29,794 nucleotides of DNA from Elusimicrobia bacterium HGW-Elusimicrobia-2 (GTDB lineage: Bacteria > CG03): assembly GCA_002841685.1 (NCBI GenBank), contig PHAM01000020.1, positions 1-29,794 on the forward strand. The letters are read 5' to 3'. Positions within the stretch are counted from its first letter, which is position 1, and each line of letters begins with the position of its first letter. Under the pieces are notes generated by a model. It saw nothing but the letters and a program-made list of their open reading frames with translations, searched no databases and was not told the DNA's origin. The position numbers were made by a program, and so were the translations under genes. Shown in pieces: positions 1-7,277 of this stretch.

Positions 1-60
1 GTCATTCTGAGGAGCGTTAGCGACGAAGAATCTAAGATTTCTCGCTTCGCTCGAAATGAC
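1..60. repeat. Imperfect inverted repeat, interspersed palindromic element
   Basis: The left arm begins GTCATTCTGAGGAGCG and the right arm ends CGCTTCGCTCGAAATGAC. The reverse complement of the right arm begins GTCATTTCGAGCGAAGCG, so the two arms form an imperfect hairpin. Short palindromes opening with GTCATTCTGAG are known as interspersed repeats in many bacterial genomes. The left boundary may extend beyond the window. No gene is visible in 1-181; the rest holds the promoter of the molybdenum-cofactor operon. Confidence 0.7.
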
Positions 61-119
61 AGAATGTATGCCGTTCAATCGGAGTATGAATAATGGGGGA
101 TAGCAATAGGAAATTGTTG

Positions 120-148
120 TTGACGGCGTCTCATAATTTCATTAGAAT
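120..148 (+). promoter_or_regulatory. Sigma-70-type promoter of the molybdenum-cofactor operon
   Basis: A -35 box TTGACG (120-125), a 17-nt spacer and a -10 box TAGAAT (143-148) match the housekeeping consensus well. Transcription would start near 155 and give a short leader containing AGGAG (171-175), 6 nt before the TTG start of the first gene. No Moco-riboswitch-like long leader fits between this promoter and the gene. Confidence 0.7.
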
Positions 149-181
149 GAGCATAGAAATGCAAATTAACAGGAGACGAGT

Positions 182-1249
182 TTGAAAAAAATAAAAATAA
201 AGGTTGAAGATTCCGTCGGAAAGATTTTCCCGCACGATATAACGGCGATAATACCCGGGAAATTCAAGGGCCCCGCGTTTAAAAAAGGGTGTATAATAAA
301 AAAAGAAGATATTCCATCTCTCTTAAAAATAGGAAAAGAAAAAATCTGGGCTCTGGAAATTTCAAAAGATGAATATCACGAAAACGAAGCGGCGGAAAAA
401 TTCAGAACTCTTGCCGGGGACAATGTCAGATCAATCGGGCCTTCAGAAGGTAAAATAAGTTTCATCGCCGCCAAAAGCGGGCTTCTTCTTGTTGAGAGGA
501 AGAGCGTTGACAGAATCAACCGGATCAAAGATGTGGTTTTGTCGACACGGCACTCCTTTGTTCCGGTCAAAAGCGGAGAGATAATAGCGGGAATAAGAAT
601 TGTTCCGTTAGCGACGAAGAAAACAAACGTGGACAAAGTTTTAAACGTCGCGCCTAAGACGGCGGCAGAAGGCACGCCGTGGTGTGACGCCAGCGCTTCG
701 CGAGCGGATAAGTTGTTGGAGATAAAGCCGTTTAAAAAGAAAAAATGCGCCATTATTGTTACGGGTTCGGAAGTCGCGAAAGGCAGAATAAAAGATAAAT
801 TCAGACCGGTTATAGAAAAAAAATTGAAGGAATACGGAAGCTCTGTTAATTTTTTCAAAATTATTACCGATGATGAAAAACAAATAAAAGAAGCTATCCT
901 GGAGGCGAAAAAGAAATGTAATTTGATTATACTCACGGGCGGTATGTCGGTTGACCCCGACGACGTGACGCGTCTTGCCGTAAAAAAAGCGGGAGCAAAA
1001 ATTATTTCTTACGGAGCGCCCGTTTTGCCGGGCAATATGTTTCTTGCGGCGTATATCGGAAAAATCCCGGTCCTGGGGATTCCCGCGTGCGCGCTTTTCT
1101 ATAAGAGGACAGTCTTTGACCTTTTTCTTCCGATGGCGCTGGCCGGGGTTGAGATAACAAGGGAAAATATTTTAAGCAGGGGTTACGGCGGTATCTGCCT
1201 TCAATGCAGAATTTGCGTTTTCCCCGACTGCCCCTTTGGAAAGTCATGA
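182..1249 (+). CDS. MoeA-like molybdopterin-binding protein
   Basis: 355-residue protein with a MoCF/MoeA-like molybdopterin-binding domain (about residues 188-330). Visible signatures are IIVTGSEV, GRIKDKF, LTGGMSVDPDDVT and SYGAPVLPGNMF, which in this family bind the pterin during molybdenum insertion or transfer. The C-terminus carries four cysteines (C339, C342, C345, C350) in a CLQCRICVFPDCPFG motif that recalls the Cys-rich tail of clostridial and deltaproteobacterial relatives. The TTG start is chosen because AGGAG lies 6 nt upstream and no ATG fits better. Residues 156-176 appear to be a repeat-derived insertion just before the MoCF domain. The stop codon overlaps the moaA start by 4 nt (ATGA). 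It is shorter than canonical MoeA, so the exact reaction is not certain. Confidence 0.88.
   Translation: MKKIKIKVEDSVGKIFPHDITAIIPGKFKGPAFKKGCIIKKEDIPSLLKIGKEKIWALEISKDEYHENEAAEKFRTLAGDNVRSIGPSEGKISFIAAKSGLLLVERKSVDRINRIKDVVLSTRHSFVPVKSGEIIAGIRIVPLATKKTNVDKVLNVAPKTAAEGTPWCDASASRADKLLEIKPFKKKKCAIIVTGSEVAKGRIKDKFRPVIEKKLKEYGSSVNFFKIITDDEKQIKEAILEAKKKCNLIILTGGMSVDPDDVTRLAVKKAGAKIISYGAPVLPGNMFLAAYIGKIPVLGIPACALFYKRTVFDLFLPMALAGVEITRENILSRGYGGICLQCRICVFPDCPFGKS
647..709. repeat. In-frame copy of the CGCGCCTAAGACGGCGG repeat family
   Basis: Positions 649-665 read CGCGCCTAAGACGGCGG, identical over 17 nt to copies at 25067 and 25961. It encodes VAPKTAAEG followed by a Cys/Ala/Ser-rich stretch (residues 156-176) in the MoeA-like protein. 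This stretch falls between the family's VPL segment and the conserved IKPF...IVTGSEV block, where I would not expect such a sequence. The right boundary is a guess. Confidence 0.6.
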
Positions 1250-2172
1250 CAGATTCACAGGGAAGAAAAATCAGCTACATCAGGATTTCGCTCACAGACA
1301 GATGCAATCTCCGCTGCCGCTATTGCATGGGAGAGGAAGGAATAAAAAATTTAAGACATAGTGATATTTTGACATACGAGGAAATTCTGAGGATGACAGA
1401 AATTTTCAGAACTCTTGGCGTGGAAAAATTCAGGTTTACGGGAGGTGAGCCGTTTGTGCGCAAGGGCGTTATGGATTTTTTTGAACAGCTGGATTTCCCT
1501 TTTCACATAACGACAAATCTTACCGCGCCTTTCCTCGACATAGGCAGAATAAACAAACTTAAAATTGCCTCAATCAATGTGAGCTGCGATTCACTGGAAC
1601 CCGAAAAATACAGATTTATAACGCGCGGCGGCCGGCTTGAAACTTTTCTTGAAAATTTCAGAAAGCTCCGTATAAAAAACAAAAAACTGAATGTTGTGCT
1701 GGTAAAAAATTTTAATGATGACGAAGTGCTGGATTTTATAAAATTCGCCGCGGAATCGGACGCTGATGTGAGATTTATAGAGAAAATGGATTTTTTGAAC
1801 GATAATCTTGATTTTGCTCCGTTGCGGCCCCTTGAAAAAAATCTCATAGAGACGGGAATTATTGAAGCGGAAAGTTTTAACGAGCCCGGCGGTGCCGCCA
1901 GATATCACAAGATGAATAACTCAGATAAACGTGTCGGATTTATTTCTTCCATGACCGAGCCTTTCTGCGACAGGTGCGGCAAAATCAGGATTAAAGCGAA
2001 CGGCGATGTGAAGCTCTGTCTTTTTGATGAGAACAGTTTTAATATTAGTAATGTTTTAAAAAACGGCGCAAACAATGAGATACTGGATTTTATTTATGGG
2101 ATTATTCAAAAGAAAGGTAAATTTCCCGATGTCCGCCGGGGAATGGAGCCGATAGCTCAAATGGGAGGATAA
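1246..2172 (+). CDS. moaA: GTP 3',8-cyclase MoaA
   Basis: Radical SAM enzyme for the first step of molybdopterin synthesis (GTP to 3',8-cyclo-dihydro-GTP, in partnership with MoaC). The N-terminal cluster motif CNLRCRYC supplies C20, C24 and C27. The second, substrate-binding cluster is supplied by C241, C244 and C258 in FCDRCGKIRI...KLCLF. FTGGEP and the C-terminal Gly-Gly tail (AQMGG) are also family hallmarks. The length of 308 residues is slightly short but complete. An upstream in-frame ATG at 1204 exists, but the 1246 start gives the usual ATGA coupling with the preceding gene and begins at the conserved N-terminus (DSQGRKISYIRIS). moaC follows with no gap. Confidence 0.96.
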   Translation: MTDSQGRKISYIRISLTDRCNLRCRYCMGEEGIKNLRHSDILTYEEILRMTEIFRTLGVEKFRFTGGEPFVRKGVMDFFEQLDFPFHITTNLTAPFLDIGRINKLKIASINVSCDSLEPEKYRFITRGGRLETFLENFRKLRIKNKKLNVVLVKNFNDDEVLDFIKFAAESDADVRFIEKMDFLNDNLDFAPLRPLEKNLIETGIIEAESFNEPGGAARYHKMNNSDKRVGFISSMTEPFCDRCGKIRIKANGDVKLCLFDENSFNISNVLKNGANNEILDFIYGIIQKKGKFPDVRRGMEPIAQMGG

Positions 2173-2646
2173 ATGAATACCGCACTTTCGTATTGGTCCG
2201 AAAAAGGCAATTTAAGAATGATAGATGTGACGGAGAAGAAAATTACGAAACGTGTCGCGAGGGCCGTCGGGAAAATTCTGATAAAACAAAAGACAATGGA
2301 GCTTATAAAATTAAAAAAAACGCCGAAAGGCGATATTTTTGCCGTGTCAAAAACAGCAGGCATAAACGCCGTAAAACAGACGCAGTTTCTGATACCGTTG
2401 TGTCACAATTTGGGAATCACGCACTGCGAGATAGATTTCAAAATCAGAAAAAACGCTGTTGAAGTGATCACGACCGTAAAAACAAAAAGCTTTACGGGTG
2501 TTGAAATGGAAGCCCTGACGGGAACGGCCGTCACGCTTCTGACCCTTTATGATATGCTGAAACCCGCGGATAAATCCATGGTGATTTCGGAAATAATGCT
2601 GCTTTCAAAAAGCGGAGGGGAGAGCGGGAAATGGCTGAGAAAATAA
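2173..2646 (+). CDS. moaC: Cyclic pyranopterin monophosphate synthase MoaC
   Basis: Converts the MoaA product to cyclic pyranopterin monophosphate. Family blocks are clear: MIDVTEKKITKR, GDIFAVSKTAGI, LIPLCHNL, TGVEMEALTG and the catalytic YDMLK (residues 126-130, Asp and Lys corresponding to E. coli D128/K131), then LLSKSGGESG. The length of 157 residues is typical. The ATG directly follows the moaA stop, with GGAGG (2164-2168) inside the end of moaA as ribosome binding site, so the two are translationally coupled. No moaD or moaE is seen nearby, so the later dithiolene-forming step must be encoded elsewhere. Confidence 0.97.
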   Translation: MNTALSYWSEKGNLRMIDVTEKKITKRVARAVGKILIKQKTMELIKLKKTPKGDIFAVSKTAGINAVKQTQFLIPLCHNLGITHCEIDFKIRKNAVEVITTVKTKSFTGVEMEALTGTAVTLLTLYDMLKPADKSMVISEIMLLSKSGGESGKWLRK

Positions 2647-3116
2647 CTGCTGCCGTGCTGACGGTGTCCACCGGCTCTTTTGCTGGAACAAGAAAAGACA
2701 CAAGCGGGCTCGCGCTTTGTAAACTGTGCGGAAATAACGGTTTTAACGTGATTGCGCATGATATTGTTGATGACAGCAAAGCCCAGATAATGCGTAAGCT
2801 GAAATTTTACGCGGACAAACTGAAAGCGGATATTGTTCTCACAACAGGCGGTACCGGCTTCGGCCCCGAAGACATCACTCCCGAAGCGACAGCGGCGGTG
2901 CTTGAGCGAAACGCTCCCGGTATTCCGGAACTTATACGAATGGCAGGCTTCAAAAAAACAAAAACAAGCGTTTTATCAAGAGGTATTGCCGGCATAAGAA
3001 AAAAAAGCCTGATAATCAATCTGCCGGGATCGCCGAAAGGCGCGGAAGAATCGTTTGAAGCGGCGGCCGGCCTGCTGTCTCATGCGGTAAAGATGTTAAA
3101 GGGCGGCGGCCATTGA
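2631..3116 (+). CDS. mog: Molybdopterin adenylyltransferase (Mog/MoaB family)
   Basis: 161-residue single-domain MoCF protein that adenylylates molybdopterin before metal insertion. The signature TTGGTGFGPEDITPEAT lies at residues 71-87 and the phosphate-contacting LPGSPKG at 131-137. It overlaps the end of moaC by 16 nt and sits in the same operon as a second MoCF protein (the MoeA-like gene), so adenylyl transfer and molybdate insertion may be split between these two. Mog and MoaB cannot be told apart by eye. Confidence 0.93.
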   Translation: MAEKITAAVLTVSTGSFAGTRKDTSGLALCKLCGNNGFNVIAHDIVDDSKAQIMRKLKFYADKLKADIVLTTGGTGFGPEDITPEATAAVLERNAPGIPELIRMAGFKKTKTSVLSRGIAGIRKKSLIINLPGSPKGAEESFEAAAGLLSHAVKMLKGGGH

Positions 3117-3144
3117 CGGAGCCGGCGCGATGAAGGAGCATTTT

Positions 3145-3579
3145 ATGAAAATAGCGGAAATAAATATAAGCAAAAAAAAAGGAACGGTAAAGACCCCCGT
3201 TGAAACAGGCGAATTGATTGTGGATTTCGGTTTTTGCGGGGACGCGCATGCCGCCTCTGGTTCTGCGAAGCAGGTGAGTATTCTGAGCGTTTCCTCAATA
3301 AATAAGATGAGGGAGGAGCTTGGAGACAAAATTACCGGCGGTGTTTTCGGCGAAAATCTGGATTTGGAAGGAATTGAAAATTCGGAACTTCCTGTCGGCA
3401 AAAAAATAGTTTTCTCCTCCGGCGCGGAACTGGAAGTGACTGAAATCGGTAAAAAATGCCACAGCGGCTGCGAGATATTCAAAATCACGGGAAAATGCAT
3501 TATGCCGCTGAAAGGAGTATTCTGCAGGGTTGTGAAAGGCGGTAAAGTGAAAAAAGGGGATGTATTTAATGTTTTGTAA
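3145..3579 (+). CDS. MOSC domain protein
   Basis: 144-residue stand-alone MOSC (molybdenum cofactor sulfurase C-terminal) domain. Visible signatures are GDAHA, QVSILS, FGENLDLEG, LPVGKKI and the conserved cysteine region GKKCHSGCEIF. Such small MOSC proteins are thought to handle sulfur or bind cofactor and are common in Moco operons. An in-frame ATG at 3130 exists, but AAGGAG at 3133-3138 is ideally placed for the 3145 ATG (6-nt spacing), and that protein begins with the conserved first strand KIAEINIS. Confidence 0.92.
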   Translation: MKIAEINISKKKGTVKTPVETGELIVDFGFCGDAHAASGSAKQVSILSVSSINKMREELGDKITGGVFGENLDLEGIENSELPVGKKIVFSSGAELEVTEIGKKCHSGCEIFKITGKCIMPLKGVFCRVVKGGKVKKGDVFNVL

Positions 3580-4213
3580 GGTTGAAAACGCCACGAAGGC
3601 AAGAAAGAAATTTCTTCAGCGTATAGACGAAAAAAAAACCTATATTATCTCCAAGGATTCCATAGCGCGCGCCGTACTGATGCCGGTGGAAGCGTATGAA
3701 AAATTCATTGCTGCGGGAAGAACAAAGCTCCCCGCTCTTGCCGTACTGGGAGCCCGGGACTGCGGCAGGAAAAAAGCGCTTGAAACGGCCTCTGCCGTTA
3801 ATTCCGCCGGAAAGTATTTTTCAAAAATAATCTTTGTGTACGGCCCCGAAACAGAAAAATATGCCGGACTTTTTAAAACCGGTGAAACGCGGATCGTTTG
3901 CAATGAAAAACCGCAGATGCCTATAATCACTTCGCTGAAGCTCGCTGTTTCGGCGCTGTCGCCGGGCGATGATTTCCTTGTGTTCTGCTTTCTTTCAAAG
4001 CCCCCTGCCAAACATATGCTGGGGAAGATGTCCCGAAAAACAGCTCTTGCCCGGAAAAACCGCAAAGGCATTGTTATAACAACAGTGAACAAGCGCCCGA
4101 CCCATCCTGTAGCGATGTCAAAAAAATATTTTAAGATGCTCCTGTCTACGAGAAAAGAGCTTGGCATTCCCTACATAATCAGAAAGTTCCAAAAAGACAT
4201 AATTTACTCATAA
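3569..4213 (+). CDS. Phd/YefM antitoxin-like domain fused to a degenerate MobA/MocA-like domain
   Basis: 214-residue two-part protein. Residues about 1-50 resemble the Phd/YefM antitoxin fold: ATKARKKFLQRID, YIISKDSIARAVLMP, EAYEKFI, matching the usual pattern of a helix, 'vvIt..g.pvAvL' and 'eeYerl'. The rest resembles MobA/MocA-type nucleotidyltransferases: LAVLGARDCGRKKAL in place of LAAGxSxRMGxxKAL, then MPIITSLKLAVSAL, and THPVAMSK like the GHPVLF region. The Gly-rich NTP loop is altered, and the metal-binding GDQP is replaced by FLSKP, so catalysis as a guanylyl- or cytidylyltransferase is doubtful. No toxin gene lies beside it. It is the last gene of the Moco operon, overlapping MOSC by 11 nt. 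The start is chosen at 3569, not 3560, for spacing from GGGG (3556-3559). Confidence 0.68.
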   Translation: MFCKVENATKARKKFLQRIDEKKTYIISKDSIARAVLMPVEAYEKFIAAGRTKLPALAVLGARDCGRKKALETASAVNSAGKYFSKIIFVYGPETEKYAGLFKTGETRIVCNEKPQMPIITSLKLAVSALSPGDDFLVFCFLSKPPAKHMLGKMSRKTALARKNRKGIVITTVNKRPTHPVAMSKKYFKMLLSTRKELGIPYIIRKFQKDIIYS

Positions 4214-4228
4214 CCGGCGGGCAGGGGT

Positions 4229-4555
4229 TCAGCGCTTGAGTTCTTTCTCCAGCCAGTCCTCATAATCTTTACCGCACGCGTATACATCAAAGGCGATTAT
4301 TTCCGGCACTTCATAATTATGAAGCATTTTTATAACTTTCTCAACTCTGCCAAACAGCGATTTTCGTGTCTTGATAAAACAGAGATATTCTTCCGCGCGC
4401 TCTATATCGCCTTCCCATCTGTATACACTGTTTGCTTTTCCCGTGATCTGAACGCAGGCGGCAAGGCGTTTTTCGACCAGGACTTCCGCTATTTTTTCCA
4501 GCGTTTTCCGGCTTCCGGAAGCCGTTGTAATCTGAATAAATTTTTCTCGTTTCAT
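4229..4555 (-). CDS. cutA: CutA1 divalent-ion tolerance protein
   Basis: 108-residue member of the CutA1 family, small trimeric proteins linked to metal tolerance, with an unsettled biochemical role. Conserved features are QITTASGSRKTLEKIAEVLVEKRLAAC, SVYRWEGDIERAEEYL, FIKTRK, and the C-terminal HNYEVPEIIAF...YEDWL. The ATG at 4555 is preferred; an in-frame GTG lies 6 nt upstream. It converges on the Moco operon (15-nt gap) and diverges from lhgO. Confidence 0.93.
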   Translation of the reverse strand: MKREKFIQITTASGSRKTLEKIAEVLVEKRLAACVQITGKANSVYRWEGDIERAEEYLCFIKTRKSLFGRVEKVIKMLHNYEVPEIIAFDVYACGKDYEDWLEKELKR

Positions 4556-4616
4556 AAACACCCCCGCTTATGTTATTAAAAAATTTCTGCTGTGGCTATA
4601 TGAATACCGGGTTTTT

Positions 4617-4625
4617 TGTTAAAAT
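4617..4625 (+). promoter_or_regulatory. Extended -10 promoter, probably leaderless, for lhgO
   Basis: TGTTAAAAT is an extended -10 element (TG, one base, TAAAAT). Only 6 nt separate it from the ATG at 4632, so the transcript would begin at or near the start codon. There is no Shine-Dalgarno and no clear -35 box. Confidence 0.55.
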
Positions 4626-4631
4626 AGTGCC

Positions 4632-5804
4632 ATGGAAAAAATAGATACAGTTGTTATCGGGGGCGGGGCAGTGGGCTTGGCGATTGCCAATGCCATTGCC
4701 GAAAAAGGCAAAGACATATTTCTTTTTGAGAAAAATCCCTATCTCGGCGATGAGCAGTCCGGCAGGAACTCGGGGGTTATCCATGCCGGACTTTATTACA
4801 AGGAATATCCTTTGAAGAAAAGACTCTGCGTTGAGGGCAACAGGATGCTTTATGCTTTTTGCGAAAAGAACGGTGTCTCCTTTTCAAAAACCGGTAAATT
4901 CATAGTGGCCGTCAACGCGGAAGAAGACAGGATGATAGATCGCTATATTGATAACGCGCGGGATTCCGGCGCGCTGGGCGTGCGGCGCGTGAGCCCCGCT
5001 GATGTGCGGGAAAAAGAACCTAATGTTAATGTTTATTCGGCGCTCATAAGCCCCTCCACCGGCATTGTGGACGCCGCCGATTACATAAGCTGCCTCGGCC
5101 GCGAGGCCCGCGCGAAGGGCGTTGAGGTGATGACATCCACAAAGGTCACGGGCATTACTTCCGGCGGAGCGGGTTTTATTATTGAGCTGGAAGAAGGCGG
5201 CGGAAAATCCGTCAGCGCTGTCAGGAGGGAGGAATTTACGGCTGAGACGATCATCAATTCCGCGGGCCTTTATTCCGACGAGATAGCCAATATGATAAAT
5301 CCGGAAAACGCGTATAAGATAATACCCGTGCGCGGCGAGTATTACTGTTTTGATTCATCCTCAAGAAGCGAACTGGCGATGAACGGAACGAATGTTTATC
5401 CCGTGCAGAAAGAATATTTTATAGACGGGGCAAGGCATCTGGCCATAGGCATACATCTCACTCCGGTTTTTGATATAGCGCCGGACGGCCGGAAGGCCAT
5501 AGGCAAAAAAATACTTGTGGGTCCGACATCCCTCGCCGTGAGAGACAAGGACGACTTTGAAAAAGGACGCCTCGGCCCGGAGCATTTCTATGAGGGTATC
5601 AAAGAGTTTTTTCCCGGGATAAAACCGGAAGATCTGAAAATTGATTATGCCGGCAACCGCGCGAAACTTGAAACGGGCGGTGATTTCATAATAGAGAGGG
5701 ATAAAAAGTATTCCGGCGCGGTGAATCTTGTCGGCATAGAATCGCCGGGTCTGACAGCGTCTCTGGCGATAGCGGGATTTGTTAAAAATCTTATCGCGGC
5801 ATAA
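4632..5804 (+). CDS. lhgO: LhgO-type FAD-dependent L-2-hydroxyglutarate oxidase/dehydrogenase
   Basis: 390-residue flavoprotein of the DAO fold, the usual length for LhgO, which oxidises L-2-hydroxyglutarate to 2-oxoglutarate and passes electrons to oxygen or quinone. The N-terminal dinucleotide motif is VVIGGGAVGLAIA (G10, G12, G15), followed by the family block GRNSGVIHAGLYY. Later come PSTGIVDAADY, NSAGLYSD, IIPVRGEYY, and the C-terminal FAD contact GIESPGLTASLAIA. Family membership is strong, though related glycerol-3-phosphate oxidases share the fold. It stands as a single gene with its own promoter. Confidence 0.9.
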   Translation: MEKIDTVVIGGGAVGLAIANAIAEKGKDIFLFEKNPYLGDEQSGRNSGVIHAGLYYKEYPLKKRLCVEGNRMLYAFCEKNGVSFSKTGKFIVAVNAEEDRMIDRYIDNARDSGALGVRRVSPADVREKEPNVNVYSALISPSTGIVDAADYISCLGREARAKGVEVMTSTKVTGITSGGAGFIIELEEGGGKSVSAVRREEFTAETIINSAGLYSDEIANMINPENAYKIIPVRGEYYCFDSSSRSELAMNGTNVYPVQKEYFIDGARHLAIGIHLTPVFDIAPDGRKAIGKKILVGPTSLAVRDKDDFEKGRLGPEHFYEGIKEFFPGIKPEDLKIDYAGNRAKLETGGDFIIERDKKYSGAVNLVGIESPGLTASLAIAGFVKNLIAA

Positions 5805-5820
5805 ATGGCATCGCGCGGGT

Positions 5821-5849
5821 TTGTGTTTACGGTGGAATTTCAGTAAAAT
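5821..5849 (+). promoter_or_regulatory. Promoter of rmuC, probably leaderless
   Basis: A -35-like TTGTGT (5821-5826), a 17-nt spacer and a -10 TAAAAT (5844-5849) lie 6 nt before the ATG at 5856, so transcription would start at about the A of the start codon. Only a weak AGG precedes the ATG. Confidence 0.55.
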
Positions 5850-5855
5850 CAGGTC

Positions 5856-6962
5856 ATGGGAAATATACTTATTTTTGTCGCCATCGCTCTTCTTGCGGCG
5901 ATACTGATCAAGCTCTTTATATCAGGCGGCAGCAATGACAGTCAGGCACTGATAGATATCAATAACAAAATAACGGAGATGAAAATCAATCAGCTGGAAG
6001 GCCTTAACCAATCCATGAAAGAGCAGCAGGCGGCGTTCGGCGTTATTATTAAAACAGTGAATGAGAACCTTTCCAGAACCCAGGGCAACATCAATGAGCA
6101 GCTCGGCTCGGCCGGAGCGACCATGGGGGATGTGCAGAAGAAACTTGGAGCGCTCGCCGAAACGACCAAAAACATCCAGAAAATAGGGGAAGACATTTCC
6201 TCGCTTCAGGATATTCTCCAGGCCCCGAAGCTCAGGGGTAATCTCGGGGAATTCATGCTTGAAGATTTGCTAAAAAACCTCGGCGCCAGCAATTATGCCA
6301 TGAAGTATTCTTTCAGCGACGGGACACAGGTTGACAGCATTATAAAGCTCGGCGAAAAAATAGTGCCGATAGATTCCAAATTCCCTCTGGAAAGTTTTAA
6401 GCGCCTGATGCTCGCGCCGGACGATGATGAAAAAAAGAAGTGCAAAAAAGAATTCGTCCGCAGCGTAAAAGAGAGAATAGACGAGATCGCCGATAAATAC
6501 ATCAATCCTGATGAGGGAACTTTTGACTTTGCCCTGATGTATATTCCGGCTGAAAATGTTTTTTACGAAGTAATCATAAATGATTCTTTCGCGCATGATT
6601 ATGAGATAGCGGAATACGCCATGAAGAAACACGTTGTCCCTGTTTCACCCAACAGTTTTCACGCCTATATCATGGCCATAGTGTACGGGCTCAAGGGGTT
6701 TAGAATAGAAAAACAGGCGGCGACGATTCTGGGTGAACTGACAAAAATACAGGATCAATTCGCGAAATTCTATTTAAACTTCACGCTCGTGGGAAAGCAT
6801 ATAAGCAACGCCTATTCCAAATATGACGAAACACAAAGGCGCGCCGAAAAATTGAATGAGAAAATATCAAAATTAACTCTCGAACATAACGAGCTGCCCG
6901 ACGAAACGGAATATATAGAAAAGATACCGGACGGCGGAAATTCGGCGGCGCCGGCCGATTAA
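5856..6962 (+). CDS. rmuC: RmuC family DNA recombination protein
   Basis: 368 residues. An N-terminal membrane segment (about residues 4-22) is followed by a predicted coiled coil (about 35-125), then the RmuC domain with a nuclease-like PD-(D/E)xK fold: LRGNLGEFMLEDLL, SDGTQVDSII, KIVPIDSKFPLESFKRL, PDEGTFDFALMYIPAENVFYE, VPVSPNSFHAYIMAI. RmuC is implicated in limiting inverted-repeat recombination. It is convergent with the small gene at 6976-7236 (13-nt gap) and is the only gene of its transcription unit. Confidence 0.94.
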   Translation: MGNILIFVAIALLAAILIKLFISGGSNDSQALIDINNKITEMKINQLEGLNQSMKEQQAAFGVIIKTVNENLSRTQGNINEQLGSAGATMGDVQKKLGALAETTKNIQKIGEDISSLQDILQAPKLRGNLGEFMLEDLLKNLGASNYAMKYSFSDGTQVDSIIKLGEKIVPIDSKFPLESFKRLMLAPDDDEKKKCKKEFVRSVKERIDEIADKYINPDEGTFDFALMYIPAENVFYEVIINDSFAHDYEIAEYAMKKHVVPVSPNSFHAYIMAIVYGLKGFRIEKQAATILGELTKIQDQFAKFYLNFTLVGKHISNAYSKYDETQRRAEKLNEKISKLTLEHNELPDETEYIEKIPDGGNSAAPAD

Positions 6963-6975
6963 GCGGATTCAAATC

Positions 6976-7236
6976 TCAGTCTTCTTTTTGTTCAAGTTCC
7001 ACGATGTGGATTATCGCCGATTTGCTGATTATGATGGAGTGATATTTTTTTTCCAGCTGCCCGTTTTTTGAGATGACCGCGTTTGCAATGGGAATAAAAG
7101 ATTTGGCCGTGTCGTTGATAAAATCCGACAGGCGTGTTTTATAGCCAGCGGTGGGAAGATTAATAACGCCTTCCACAACACGCCCGCCGAGGATCTCTAT
7201 TTCCACGGGAATCTTTCTGAAAACGCCGTCTGCCAT
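6976..7236 (-). CDS. Conserved small protein of unknown function, downstream of gspE
   Basis: 86-residue soluble protein with no signal peptide. It looks mostly beta-stranded (VEIEILGGRVVEGVINLP, SAIIHIVELE) with a central LSDFINDTAKSFIPIANAVI segment, so a small beta-barrel is plausible. I do not recognise a named family. GGGGAGG precedes the ATG at good spacing, so it is a real gene. It lies 41 nt after gspE on the same strand and is probably co-transcribed, so it may act with the pilus or secretion ATPase; that is inference from position only. Confidence 0.75.
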   Translation of the reverse strand: MADGVFRKIPVEIEILGGRVVEGVINLPTAGYKTRLSDFINDTAKSFIPIANAVISKNGQLEKKYHSIIISKSAIIHIVELEQKED

Positions 7237-7277
7237 TTTTCCTCCCCGGGACGCGCCGAAAGCCGCCCCGTCCGCTC

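Noticed and set aside
3569-4213. Toxin-antitoxin module suggested by the Phd-like domain
   Set aside because: No Doc, YoeB or other toxin gene lies on either side. MOSC precedes it and convergent cutA follows.
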